From Anaerolineales bacterium (GTDB lineage Bacteria; Chloroflexota; Anaerolineae; 4572-78; J111): a stretch of 64,000 nucleotides of DNA. Positions 1-8,785 of the stretch are shown one piece after another. Position 1 is the stretch's first letter. Each line of letters opens with the position of its first letter. The translations under genes and the position numbers were made by a program. Location: NCBI GenBank assembly GCA_020634935.1, contig JACKAT010000022.1, positions 1-64,000 on the forward strand, in the 5' to 3' direction. Under the pieces are notes generated by a model that saw only the letters and a list, made by a program, of their open reading frames with translations, did not search any database and was not told the DNA's origin.

Positions 1-2
1 CC

Positions 3-2243
3 GAGTGCGTTTTGCTGTTCGCTCCCGACGATTTGCGACTGCAAAACTGGCTAATCACCAGCGATACCCCCAGCTTAGATGATCTGCATCAGGTTTACAC
101 CCGCCTGACCCAAGCGGCCAATGAAGGAGAGGTCTATTTCTCGCTGGATGAGTTATCGCAGGTAACGGGCCTGCACCCGGTTAAAATTCGGGTCACGCTT
201 AGCGAATTGGAACAGGCCGGAGCGATCTACCATATGGGCGATCAAGGGCGCTACAGCCATTGGAAAATCAGCCCGCTGACCGATAAGGCCATCCGGGTAC
301 GGGCTGAGGCCATCAACCGTCGGGCTGAAATCCGGCAAAATTTGTTGGATATGGTGGTCAACTACGTTCATCTTACAACCTGCCGTCGCCAATTTCTACT
401 GGCCTACTTTGGCGATACCAGCCCGCCCAATTCGCCCCGCTGCTGCGACAACCACTCTACCGACACCATCGACTCGCTGCCTAAGGCCGTTACCCCTCGC
501 GATTGGTTTCCATTGATCGTGCTGGAAACGGTGCGCAGTATGCAGTCGCGTCCGGTCGGCCGGAATCGGTTGGCGCAACTGCTCAATGGTTCGAAAGCCC
601 AACCGATGTTCCAGTTTGGCTATGATAAGCATAAATTCTATGGCAAGCTGACTATGCTCAGCCAGCCGCAGATCACGCATTTAATTGATGGCCTGATGAC
701 TATGCGCCTGGTGCGACTGGCCGGCGGCGAACTGCCGGTGCTGGCTCTCACAGCCGCCGGTCAAAAAGCCCTCGAAGCCCGCGTCGCCATTCCGATTACT
801 ATCCCCGGTCTGGAATCGGATCGAGACGAGGCGATCAGCCAATGGCAGAGCAGCAAACGTCCCAGCACAGTTGATCAAACCCTCGAACTCTTTCAGCAAG
901 GATTAACCCCGGCTCAAATTGCCGAGAGGCGTAATCTCAGTGAAAGTACCATCTATGAGCATCTGTCGCGCCTAATCAGCAGCGGCGAGGTGGCCCTGCA
1001 CGATGTCGTTACCGCCGAAGCTGAAGCCCAAGTACTCAAGGCGGTCGATGACATCGGCAGCGCTTACCGCCTTTCGCCCTTGAAAAACATTTTGCCCGTA
1101 TCGATCTCTTTCGGGGAGATCAGATGCGTCCTGGCGGCCCATCCTAAACTACCCACAGAGGCAAATCAAACTAAGCCCGATGCTCTGCCCTCCAATTTGA
1201 CCAAAAAACAAAGCACCGAAGTTAGCCAATCCCCCAATCCCCAGCCGCCTATCTCCCAATCTCCTAATCTCCAATCTCCAGGCTCTAATCCCCAGGCTCT
1301 CTCGCCCACGCGAGTCGTCATTGATGCCGTGGCCAAATTGGGCGGCGCATTAGGCCGCACCGGGCTGGCTCAATTCTTGAGTGGTTCCCAGGCGGCTTGG
1401 CTAGAGACCTTTACGCCGCACTCCGCTTACGGGCAGCTAAAGTATCTATCACAACGAGCCATAATGGATATCATCGACGCCCTGATTACCGACGGCCAAC
1501 TCAAACAGACCGGCGGGTTCCGGCCTAAAGTGGTTTTAGCTGATCAAACGACACCTGTCTCCGCGCCGGTAAAATCGGACAATCCGGCTCAACCGCCCCA
1601 GCCATCTCCCCAACGCCAAGCCGATGAACCTATCCTCTCCAACATATCCAGCCGCGATGAACTGGCGGCTCCGCTCGAACCTGACCCGGCTTTGCTTGAA
1701 GCTTTACGCCAGTGGCGCACGGAACAGGCCCGAACCCAAAGCGTACCGCCCTACATTATCTTTTCCAACAAAATTCTGGAGGCTATCGCCGCTCAAAAAC
1801 CGGCCACGCCGGAGGATCTACGCCAGATTGCCGGGGTCGGTCCGGCTAAATTAGAGCAATATGGGCAGGCTGTCATTAACTTAGTTGGCCAACATCTAGA
1901 CCAAACGGCTCCGAACGACATCACCCCGGAGCCAGACCCGCCGTTGCAGATCAAAGAAACCACGGCTACCCCTCATCGTCCTACTAAAACGACCGACTCT
2001 GTTGCGGAAGCCATTCTGGCCGTCGTAACCGATTTAGAGGGCTTGATCACCGCCGACGGGCTGGCTCAGCTCCTCACCGCCGGGCCAGACGACATTGTTT
2101 CTTTTAGCGATCATGATCTGTTTGGCCAATTTCACGGCCGGCTAGATCGAGGGGAAGTACTGGCTCAAATTCGAGCGGAGATTGAGGCGGGCCGCATAGC
2201 CGAGAGCCCTTATAAGAAATTGATGGTGGGGCGTAATGCGTAG
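3..2243 (+). CDS. recQ: ATP-dependent DNA helicase RecQ, C-terminal part (5' end outside window)
   Basis: The frame is open to the left edge. The first residues (ECVLLFAPDDLRLQNWL) match the stretch that follows helicase motif VI in RecQ, so the whole motor domain lies upstream of the window. Next comes the RecQ zinc site (CRRQFLLAYFGD, then CCDN, about residues 125-145). An RQC winged-helix module follows (about 165-258), then a helix-turn-helix (LTPAQIAERRNLSESTIYEH, about 298-317). A second module with the RQC pattern lies at about 433-510, a HRDC domain at about 555-632 (helix-hairpin-helix IAGVGPAKLEQYG), and a third RQC-like module at about 660-740. Residues about 405-430 are encoded by a CCAATCTCC-type short repeat and look like an unstructured insertion. 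RecQ unwinds DNA 3'-5' in recombination and repair. The following nuclease gene starts 24 bp downstream and may be co-transcribed. The family is sure; the repeated RQC-like modules are my reading of the sequence. Confidence 0.88.
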   Translation, partial: ECVLLFAPDDLRLQNWLITSDTPSLDDLHQVYTRLTQAANEGEVYFSLDELSQVTGLHPVKIRVTLSELEQAGAIYHMGDQGRYSHWKISPLTDKAIRVRAEAINRRAEIRQNLLDMVVNYVHLTTCRRQFLLAYFGDTSPPNSPRCCDNHSTDTIDSLPKAVTPRDWFPLIVLETVRSMQSRPVGRNRLAQLLNGSKAQPMFQFGYDKHKFYGKLTMLSQPQITHLIDGLMTMRLVRLAGGELPVLALTAAGQKALEARVAIPITIPGLESDRDEAISQWQSSKRPSTVDQTLELFQQGLTPAQIAERRNLSESTIYEHLSRLISSGEVALHDVVTAEAEAQVLKAVDDIGSAYRLSPLKNILPVSISFGEIRCVLAAHPKLPTEANQTKPDALPSNLTKKQSTEVSQSPNPQPPISQSPNLQSPGSNPQALSPTRVVIDAVAKLGGALGRTGLAQFLSGSQAAWLETFTPHSAYGQLKYLSQRAIMDIIDALITDGQLKQTGGFRPKVVLADQTTPVSAPVKSDNPAQPPQPSPQRQADEPILSNISSRDELAAPLEPDPALLEALRQWRTEQARTQSVPPYIIFSNKILEAIAAQKPATPEDLRQIAGVGPAKLEQYGQAVINLVGQHLDQTAPNDITPEPDPPLQIKETTATPHRPTKTTDSVAEAILAVVTDLEGLITADGLAQLLTAGPDDIVSFSDHDLFGQFHGRLDRGEVLAQIRAEIEAGRIAESPYKKLMVGRNA
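1225..1304 (+). repeat. CCAATCTCC-type short tandem repeat inside recQ
   Basis: Degenerate tandem copies of a C/T-rich 8-9 base unit (CAATCTCC, CAATCCCC). The repeat stays in frame and encodes a Pro/Ser/Gln linker. The same unit occurs in carA (15418-15450), as its complement in carB (17255-17308), and between genes at 19290-19375, 32185-32293 and near 53010. Confidence 0.7.
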
Positions 2244-2267
2244 GACATAGAACATACTCAACACGTT

Positions 2268-3485
2268 ATGACAACGTTAAGACCCGGACAAAATTTACTG
2301 CTCAATAACCGGTTGTGGAGCCTGTGGCAAGTCTCGGCGGGCGAGGGGCGACAGGTGGCCCTTGAGGCCATCGGCGCGTCAGAGGCGGCCCGCGGGATGA
2401 CACGCCGGCTGGCGGGGTTTCAGTATGGCTCGGAGCTGTTCATCGAGCAGCGGCGGGGTGGGTACTGGCGAGCCAATTTGGAACAGGATTGGCAGCCAAC
2501 CGACAACGGGCCGGTGCTGGTGTGCCAGCCGGCTACCGTCCTTGATGTGCTTAATGCGCACACGCAATCACCAGCCTTGGGCCCACTGGCCAACGAGTTT
2601 AGCTGGTCCTACTCCCGGTCGGCCAGATATCGCTTTTGCGCGCGAGCTTATTATTACCATTATTATGCCGCCTGGGAAGGCTGGCAGCCGGCGGCTCCGC
2701 CGCCGGTGCGGACAGCTTACCTGCTCAAAAATTTAACTGATCTGTCTCGCTGGGTTGGCACACTGGTCCATGACAGCCTCCGTTTTGCTCTGGCGCGCCT
2801 TAAGGCCGGCCAACCGGTTAGCCGAAATGACCTGGTAGGGCAGATGCATCGCCGAGCGCAAGCCGATTTTGAAAACTCCCAGAGTGGCCGCTACCAACAG
2901 CAGCCCAACGCTCTGGTTGGCTTTCAGGAGCATTACTACAAGATCCCCCTCGATAAGACCACCTGGCAGACGAGTTGGCAGCGGGCCGCACGACTGCTCG
3001 ATACCTTTCTGCAATCAGAACTTTACACCCGGCTGGGCCAATATTCATCTGATACGTTTCTAGAAGTTGAAACTCTGCACAGCTTTGCCCTGGCAGAAAC
3101 CAAAATCTGGGTACAGCTGGATCTAGCGCGATTTGATGGTCAAGTGATCGAGATTTACGCTTGGAAAAGCGGCGAGAGCGATCAGGCCAGTTTGCGGCGG
3201 CAGTTGGGGGTGTATGGGCTGTACCTGCGGCAGACATATCCAGAGTGGCACGACAAGCCTCTCAAGGGGCTGATCGATTATTTGACGGATAACCGGCAAG
3301 AGGAAATAGCGCTCGATCCGGCTACGCTTGAGGCGGTAGAGCAGGAGATCAAGGCGGACATCGCTCATCTGCGAGGGTTACTAGTTGAGCCACAGATCAA
3401 TTTAGCGAAGATAGAGCGTTTTCCGATGATCGATGATCGGGCGATTTGTCGTAGCTGTCAGTTCAGAGAATTGTGTGGTCGATGA
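2268..3485 (+). CDS. PD-(D/E)XK nuclease superfamily protein (Cas4/AddB-like)
   Basis: A 405-residue protein, ATG start 24 bp after recQ. It has the layout of the PD-(D/E)XK nucleases fused or partnered to helicases. An aromatic/Cys entry motif lies at about 112-130 (WSYSRSARYRFCARAYYYHY), matching the usual SxSRLxxFxxCPRxYYY pattern. The nuclease core lies at about 285-305 (QLDLARFDGQVIEIYAWKSG). A C-terminal cysteine cluster (CRSCQFRELCG) together with the early Cys could hold an iron-sulfur cluster, as in AddB/Cas4. In most family members the core reads DWKTG; here the acidic residue before W is Ala (AWKSG), so activity is uncertain. The position behind recQ suggests a role in end processing or recombination, which is inference. 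Confidence 0.75.
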   Translation: MTTLRPGQNLLLNNRLWSLWQVSAGEGRQVALEAIGASEAARGMTRRLAGFQYGSELFIEQRRGGYWRANLEQDWQPTDNGPVLVCQPATVLDVLNAHTQSPALGPLANEFSWSYSRSARYRFCARAYYYHYYAAWEGWQPAAPPPVRTAYLLKNLTDLSRWVGTLVHDSLRFALARLKAGQPVSRNDLVGQMHRRAQADFENSQSGRYQQQPNALVGFQEHYYKIPLDKTTWQTSWQRAARLLDTFLQSELYTRLGQYSSDTFLEVETLHSFALAETKIWVQLDLARFDGQVIEIYAWKSGESDQASLRRQLGVYGLYLRQTYPEWHDKPLKGLIDYLTDNRQEEIALDPATLEAVEQEIKADIAHLRGLLVEPQINLAKIERFPMIDDRAICRSCQFRELCGR

Positions 3486-3491
3486 AGCGAG

Positions 3492-4109
3492 TTAGTTTTT
3501 TCTGATTTTTTCATGCTCCAATTCATAAGTGACCAAAAAGCCAACCACATTGTTGATCCACATTATAATCACCGAAATTGACAATAAAAGAAGCAAGACC
3601 GGCATAAAACCGGAGATGACTAAAATAAGCACAATGCCTATTAATAGGGCTAAGATAGGCCAGGGGTGCCGGGCAACAATAATCACACTATTACGTAAGG
3701 CCAGTCTAAAACTGGGTTCGGTCAGGCGAGGATACATCGCCAGCATGACTAATTGGATTACGACCCAAAATAAGGCCAGCGCCAGCACAAAAAACCGAAA
3801 AAATTGGACCCATGACGCTTCGACGGCCGCGTAAAAAGTGAGGTTGAGGAAAATGCCCAAAAATACCCCTAAATTAATAATAGCCCAGATATAAGCCGAT
3901 TTGAGCACCTGTAACCCATAGGTAAAAGGCGCACTGAACGGAATTCCTTTGCCCTCACCCAGGTCTTTGGCCGTAAAGAAAAGGCCAAACGTAATAAATG
4001 GCCAGGGTAAAACGGTTAAGATAGCGACCACCCACAAAATATTAAAGACCATCAGTTTGAACATTTCATCCCAAACATCCAGGCCTGTTTTTTTGATTAG
4101 GGACCACAC
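3492..4109 (-). CDS. DUF624 (YesL-like) multi-pass membrane protein
   Basis: A 205-residue protein with about five hydrophobic helices. The pattern is typical of the DUF624/YesL family: a short N-terminal amphipathic segment, a first helix (NILWVVAILTVLPWPFITFG), charged loops and a last long helix pair. Its function in the family is unknown; YesL-like genes often sit near sugar transport genes, but none is adjacent here. The start is GTG at 4109 with no clear Shine-Dalgarno, so it could shift slightly. It converges with the nuclease gene (6 bp between stops) and is separated from the upstream subtilase gene by a terminator hairpin, so it is probably transcribed alone. Confidence 0.7.
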   Translation of the reverse strand: MWSLIKKTGLDVWDEMFKLMVFNILWVVAILTVLPWPFITFGLFFTAKDLGEGKGIPFSAPFTYGLQVLKSAYIWAIINLGVFLGIFLNLTFYAAVEASWVQFFRFFVLALALFWVVIQLVMLAMYPRLTEPSFRLALRNSVIIVARHPWPILALLIGIVLILVISGFMPVLLLLLSISVIIMWINNVVGFLVTYELEHEKIRKN

Positions 4110-4185
4110 GGGTAATTAATCCCTCAAGTAAATTTGCTGACTTAGCACCAACATAGCCGGATTGTAACACGGTCCAAGCTGTCTC

Positions 4186-4220
4186 GAAAATAAAAGCGGA
4201 TGAGCCGTTAGCCCATCCGC
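4186..4220 (-). terminator. Rho-independent terminator after the subtilase gene
   Basis: On the minus strand the stem AGCGGATG / CATCCGCT closes a short loop and is followed by TTTTATTTTCG. It lies about 105 bases downstream of the subtilase stop codon and before the DUF624 start. Confidence 0.7.
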
Positions 4221-4324
4221 TGCTGGATGAAGTGAGAAGTCTGGGGTGCTGCCTCAGCCGACCCTCTCTTCATTCCTGGTATTATCTCTGGAGAAAGGTT
4301 GCTTTTCCCCTCATTATGATTTGA

Positions 4325-5947
4325 CTATTTAAATACAGAGGGGAAATAGATAGTCTGAATCTGGGGCGTATAAACCAATTGAATGCTAACTACTTCCGGC
4401 CCCACCTGCGTATGTGAATCTGTTTCGCCGGTAATGACTAAATTAGTATTATAGGTTCCGTAAGTAGCCGGACGGGTAACGGTGAGCGTATAGTCGGCGT
4501 AACCGACGGCAGCGATTAAGCCGGAGCCGCCGGGTGTAACCGATATCCAAGGTTGAGCCGGCGACAGGGAGGCATTCCAGGTGATCGGCTCCGGGCTGGC
4601 TTTGGAAACACGAATGGTGTCGGAGGCAGAGGTAGCGCTAACATCATCTACAAAAAAGCTTATTGGGCCGGTCAGGGGGCCGCCGGGAAGATATTGGATA
4701 TCAACCGTGGCGTATTTTTCGAGAGCCGACCAGGCATTGATCCGGCCATAGCCATAAAAATCATCGTAGCCGACACTCCCCAAATCATCGGCGGTATCGC
4801 GAATAATCTGGCGGACTCCGGCATGGGTTAGACCTGGTTCGGCGCTCCAAATAAGCGCGGCCAATCCGGCCACATGCGGGGAGGCCATCGACGTGCCGCT
4901 GCTGTAACCATACCCCCAGGGAAAGGTGCTGTAGATAGAGCTACCCGGGGCGACCACATCCAGGCCAGGGCCATAATTTGAAAAGGAAGAACGGACATCA
5001 CCAGAGTCGGTAGAGCCGACCGCCATCACCTGACTGTATGCCGCCGGGTAGTAAATGCCGGTATTGGCATTGCCCGACGCGGCAACGATCAGCACCCCCT
5101 TATTATAGGCGTACTCAACGGCGTTCAACATAGTGGTACTACCGGCGCTTCCGCCCAAACTGAGGTTGATAATTTTTGCCCCATTGTCGGCGGCATAAAT
5201 AATGCCATCGGCCACATCAGCGTAAGAGCCGCTGCCGCTGGAGCCTAATACTTTAACCGGCAGAAGCCGGACGTTGGGAGCAGACCCTGACACACCGATC
5301 CCGTTATCGGTACAGGCGGCTACAGTTCCGGCTACGTGGGTGCCGTGGCCGTTGTCGTCATCGGGGTTGTTGTTATCGCTATAAAAATTATACCCGGATA
5401 GTAATTTGGCGGCTCCGTTTGAAACCGTGCAATTAAGGTCCGAGTGGCTTAGATCAATACCGGTATCGACAATAGCCACTACAATATCGCTGCTGCCCTT
5501 GGTAACATCCCAGGCGTTCGAAAATTTGGCTACATCGTAAGCCCACTGGCTGCTAAAATAGGGGTCGCTGGGGGTGCTGAGCGCATAGGCTATATAGTTC
5601 GGTTCGACAAACGCCACATCGGTATTGGCCCGCAGCGCGGCGACAGCCGCTAACTCTCGGCCTGGCGGCACTTCGACGCGGGTCACATCGATAGCCAAAA
5701 CCTTTTTAATGGCTCGACCGCCGACTCTGGCCAACCCTTTGTTGGCCGCCTGGCTGGCGAGGCCCGGTTTGAATTTGACTAGAATCTCACCGGGAACAAA
5801 GCTGGGATTACCTAAATCAGCTACGAGGGGGGCGGTAGCTGTATCGGGGGAGGAAGTGGCTGCCGGTTCTTGGGCTAATACCGGCATCGCCAATCCTAAA
5901 AGGATAAACAACAAGGTTAGAACTATCGATTTGTTTTTTAAGGTCAC
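4325..5947 (-). CDS. Secreted subtilisin-like serine protease (S8 family)
   Basis: A 540-residue protein, GTG start. A signal peptide (hydrophobic core TLLFILLGLAMPVLA, likely cleaved near AQE) is followed by an inhibitor-like propeptide (about 50-120; VPGEILVKFKPG) and the S8 catalytic domain (about 128-410). The triad is visible as Asp161 (DTGID), His201 (GHGTH) and Ser353 (GTSMASP), with oxyanion-hole Asn293 (SGN). The last 125 residues form a beta-rich domain with the look of BACON/Ig-like modules and end in IYFPSVFK. That hydrophobic-basic tail resembles the YLPLVLK-type ends seen on many Chloroflexota secreted proteins. It probably degrades extracellular protein and stays surface-associated; the substrate is unknown. 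A terminator follows the gene. Confidence 0.93.
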   Translation of the reverse strand: MTLKNKSIVLTLLFILLGLAMPVLAQEPAATSSPDTATAPLVADLGNPSFVPGEILVKFKPGLASQAANKGLARVGGRAIKKVLAIDVTRVEVPPGRELAAVAALRANTDVAFVEPNYIAYALSTPSDPYFSSQWAYDVAKFSNAWDVTKGSSDIVVAIVDTGIDLSHSDLNCTVSNGAAKLLSGYNFYSDNNNPDDDNGHGTHVAGTVAACTDNGIGVSGSAPNVRLLPVKVLGSSGSGSYADVADGIIYAADNGAKIINLSLGGSAGSTTMLNAVEYAYNKGVLIVAASGNANTGIYYPAAYSQVMAVGSTDSGDVRSSFSNYGPGLDVVAPGSSIYSTFPWGYGYSSGTSMASPHVAGLAALIWSAEPGLTHAGVRQIIRDTADDLGSVGYDDFYGYGRINAWSALEKYATVDIQYLPGGPLTGPISFFVDDVSATSASDTIRVSKASPEPITWNASLSPAQPWISVTPGGSGLIAAVGYADYTLTVTRPATYGTYNTNLVITGETDSHTQVGPEVVSIQLVYTPQIQTIYFPSVFK

Positions 5948-6153
5948 CAGTAAACTCGCTTACCAACACATTGAGCATATGAGATTGACTCAATTTTACA
6001 AAAAAAGGTGAATCAATCATTAAATTTAGAGTAAGTAGTCAGGGACTAACTATTAACTTTCAGCCAGAGTTGAAGGCTAATGATTGAGATTATATCTAAT
6101 AATAGAGCCGACTTCAACCCCAAACAATAGGACAATTTGCTGATTTATTTGAA

Positions 6154-7431
6154 TTAAGAGTTACCGGATAGACGCCGGGGGGTGACTCGGGGATTGACCG
6201 TGGGCAGCGGTTCGCCGGAGAGGAGCGCCTGATAGATAGCGCTAATTTGCTCGCCGGCCCGATCCCAGGCAAAGTGAGTGATGACGCGTTGGCGAAGATA
6301 GTAACCTAGCCGCTGTCGCTTGCCAGTGGATAAGTCAAGCACCCGGTTGAGAGCGGTTTCTAGCGCTTGGCAACTGATCTCCGGGGCGTAAATACCACCG
6401 TCCCCCAGAAACTCGCGGCTAACCGGGGTATTGAAGGCTACGGTGGGCAGAGACATGGCCATGTAATTTAAAATTTTGCCGCTGCCTTCCGTAGCCGAAA
6501 TTTTAGGCGCGACCGCAATATCACCCAAAGCCAGATAACGCGGCGCATCCTGGTAGAGGATTTTGCCGGTAAAAGTGACTTGATCGGCCAGTCCCATCGC
6601 TTCGGCCATTTGCTGGTATTTCAACACACCCGGATAGCCCATCATAAGCAGATGGTAATCATTGCGGGTCTGTTTTAGTCGGGTTAGAGTTTCCAGCAGC
6701 AAATCGACGCCCTGGTAGGGAGTCAAGACGCCCAGATAGACGATGATTTTTTTGTCGAGAGGCAGCCCCAGCGACGCTTTGAGCTGGCGCTTTTCGGCAT
6801 CGGAGTAGTTGTTAGCGCAAAATGTATTGGCGTTGACGCAGTCAGGTAGGGGGTAAATTTTAGCCGGCGAGACGGCAAAATTTTCAGCCAGAAGATTGGC
6901 GGCATGCGTCGAACTGGTTAGGATGATATCGGCGGCATGATTGATCTGGGTTTCGAGCCAGTAGAAGAATTTAAAAAAGCGGCTTTCGGCGGGCAGAAAG
7001 CGATGATCGACCATTTCGCCGGTCAAGCTGCCCTGATAGTCGAACACCAGCGGCGCGCCAGTCAGCCGGCTTAGCACCCAACCGATCAACCCGCCTTCGT
7101 GAAGGTGGGCATGAATAATATCCGGTTTGTGGCGCAGGCCGTGTAAAATGGTCATCGCTGCCAGCAGGACATCGAGATAAATTTTATGGCGCGAAGATCC
7201 CACAATAACCCGGTAGTTGAACGGAACCCCCCAACAGCGCCGGACCTTGATGCCGTCGATATCCCGGCCGTTGGGATAGGCCAGAATTTCGATCTCGTAG
7301 CCCAGTTTTTGCAAGGTAGTGACTTCTTCCAAAATGCGGACGTGAGCGCCATAGTCGGCAAAAAACATTGTGGGAGACAACGTGAGTATTCTCAATTTTT
7401 TTGGCTTGGGATTAGAATTCGATGAGATCAA
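6154..7431 (-). CDS. Glycosyltransferase family 4
   Basis: A 425-residue GT-B glycosyltransferase. The N-terminal half carries the acceptor domain (LRILTLSPTMFFADYGAHVR, then IIHAHLHEG). The C-terminal half carries the nucleotide-sugar domain (KIIVYLGVLTPYQGVDLLLE; then SATEGSGKILNYMAMSLPTV near 325-345). In the usual GT4 E-x7-E signature the second Glu is replaced by Asn, a variant common in the SGK-x-LNYMA subgroup. It likely transfers a sugar to a lipid-linked or surface glycan; donor and acceptor cannot be told. The start is TTG at 7431, supported by a strong GGAGG five bases upstream. It is the last gene of a minus-strand run, 64 bp behind the GIY-YIG gene. Confidence 0.88.
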   Translation of the reverse strand: MISSNSNPKPKKLRILTLSPTMFFADYGAHVRILEEVTTLQKLGYEIEILAYPNGRDIDGIKVRRCWGVPFNYRVIVGSSRHKIYLDVLLAAMTILHGLRHKPDIIHAHLHEGGLIGWVLSRLTGAPLVFDYQGSLTGEMVDHRFLPAESRFFKFFYWLETQINHAADIILTSSTHAANLLAENFAVSPAKIYPLPDCVNANTFCANNYSDAEKRQLKASLGLPLDKKIIVYLGVLTPYQGVDLLLETLTRLKQTRNDYHLLMMGYPGVLKYQQMAEAMGLADQVTFTGKILYQDAPRYLALGDIAVAPKISATEGSGKILNYMAMSLPTVAFNTPVSREFLGDGGIYAPEISCQALETALNRVLDLSTGKRQRLGYYLRQRVITHFAWDRAGEQISAIYQALLSGEPLPTVNPRVTPRRLSGNS

Positions 7432-7495
7432 ATCACCCTCCGCAGCAAATTTTACTTCAGGCTAAAGCGATGAACAAATGGGATTAGCGGCTATT

Positions 7496-7765
7496 TTAAA
7501 ACGTTGAGCTTGACTTGGCCTGAAAAGCAGCGATAAGTTGAAGTTTGTGGTGGCGGCGCAGGCGTTTGATTTCGATCTCGCGGCGCATAGCGGCCGATGG
7601 GTCGGGCTGCGTTTCGGTGTAGACCAGGCGCACCGGGGTGCGCGAGCGGGTGTATTTAGCCCCTTTGCCGGCGTTATGGGCCGCGAGACGGCGCGGCAGG
7701 TCGGTGGTCCAGCCGGTGTAGAGTGTTTGGTCGGCGCATTCGACAATGTAAACAAAAACGGTCAT
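7496..7765 (-). CDS. GIY-YIG domain protein (UPF0213/YhbQ-like)
   Basis: An 89-residue single-domain protein of the usual length for the family. The GIY-YIG core is clear: VYIVECADQTLYTGWTTDL, the following Arg pair (PRRLAAHNAGKGAKYT), and the late Glu (RREIEIKRL). Family members are presumed structure-dependent DNA endonucleases or DNA-binding proteins, and their role in the cell is poorly known. It starts 13 bp after the TyrA-like gene and probably belongs to the same transcript. Confidence 0.88.
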   Translation of the reverse strand: MTVFVYIVECADQTLYTGWTTDLPRRLAAHNAGKGAKYTRSRTPVRLVYTETQPDPSAAMRREIEIKRLRRHHKLQLIAAFQAKSSSTF

Positions 7766-7778
7766 TTGATGAAAATTT

Positions 7779-8768
7779 TTATTTTTTGGAAGGGTTAGAG
7801 CCGCGCCGGCGAAACGCGCCGAACCCGATCATTTGCTGCAAGAAACCGGGGTTTTCAACTTTAGGCGAAGCCAGTTCCGGGTCGCTGAACTGGCCCTTTT
7901 CAACGTCGATGAGCCAGTTAGTACGCTCTACCACGGCTTGATCGATGAGTTGGGCCAGGGCTTCACCTGACTCGTGACCGGCGGCGATTAACGTCTGCAA
8001 CTGTTGTAAGTGAGCGATAAGCCGTTCAAGCCAGCGCGACAGCGCTAGGCTATTGTCAAGGAAACTGTCCCGCAGGCTGTCAGGATCACCTATGGCCCCG
8101 GCGGTAACCTGTTCGAACAGCCGGCCGGCCAGTTTGCGCTGCTCTCGCCACGATTTTTGTTGAGCCAGAGTCTGAATCAGCGCGATACTCAAGAGTGAAG
8201 GTAAATGTTCGGTCGCGCTGGTCAAACCGTCCAGTTCGGCCGGGTCGAGGAAAAACGGATTGGCCTCAAGTAGAGCCACAATATCGGCTATTAATTGAAC
8301 GGCTTGCTCGTTAGCCGAGGACGACGGCGTTAAGCAGTAAAGCTTGCCTCGAAACAGATCGGCGCGGGCATGTTGGTAGCCGGTTCCACCTGGATGAACC
8401 AGAGGATAGCCGCCGACGTAGTGCGCATGTTCAGGCAGCAAGTCATCAGCCCAGGCTAAAACGGTGGTTTTGCTGGTGGTCGTATCGCTGATGACCACAT
8501 TTTGTTTGAGGTCGCCAGCAATCGCTTCCAGTGTGAAACGAATGCCGCTCAAAGGTATCGCCAGAATAATCAAATCGGCCTGGTCACAAGCGTTGATGAG
8601 ATTCCACTCGGCCTTATCGAACGCGCCCATTTTAACGGCCGCTTTGGCGTGCTCTAAATCTTTATCGTGAGCAATAAGCCGGAGAGAATCGCCTTTTTGT
8701 TTGAGCGCCAATCCCAATGATGCCCCAATCACGCCGGCGCCGACGATAGTGATAGTAAATTGGCTCAT
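7779..8768 (-). CDS. Prephenate/arogenate dehydrogenase family protein (TyrA-like)
   Basis: A 329-residue protein with an N-terminal Rossmann fold (ITIVGAGVIGASLGLALKQKG) and the all-helical C-terminal half typical of TyrA. Known TyrA enzymes oxidatively decarboxylate prephenate or arogenate with NAD(P)+ in tyrosine synthesis. At the place where most have GGHPMAG, this protein reads GGYPLVHPGGTG. The usual active-site His is shifted or missing, so substrate and activity are less certain than the fold. The start is ATG at 8768 with AGAGGTG just upstream. It sits 17 bp after the HD gene in a tight minus-strand cluster that otherwise has no aromatic amino-acid genes. Confidence 0.8.
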   Translation of the reverse strand: MSQFTITIVGAGVIGASLGLALKQKGDSLRLIAHDKDLEHAKAAVKMGAFDKAEWNLINACDQADLIILAIPLSGIRFTLEAIAGDLKQNVVISDTTTSKTTVLAWADDLLPEHAHYVGGYPLVHPGGTGYQHARADLFRGKLYCLTPSSSANEQAVQLIADIVALLEANPFFLDPAELDGLTSATEHLPSLLSIALIQTLAQQKSWREQRKLAGRLFEQVTAGAIGDPDSLRDSFLDNSLALSRWLERLIAHLQQLQTLIAAGHESGEALAQLIDQAVVERTNWLIDVEKGQFSDPELASPKVENPGFLQQMIGFGAFRRRGSNPSKK

Positions 8769-8785
8769 TTTTCACCTCTCCAAAA

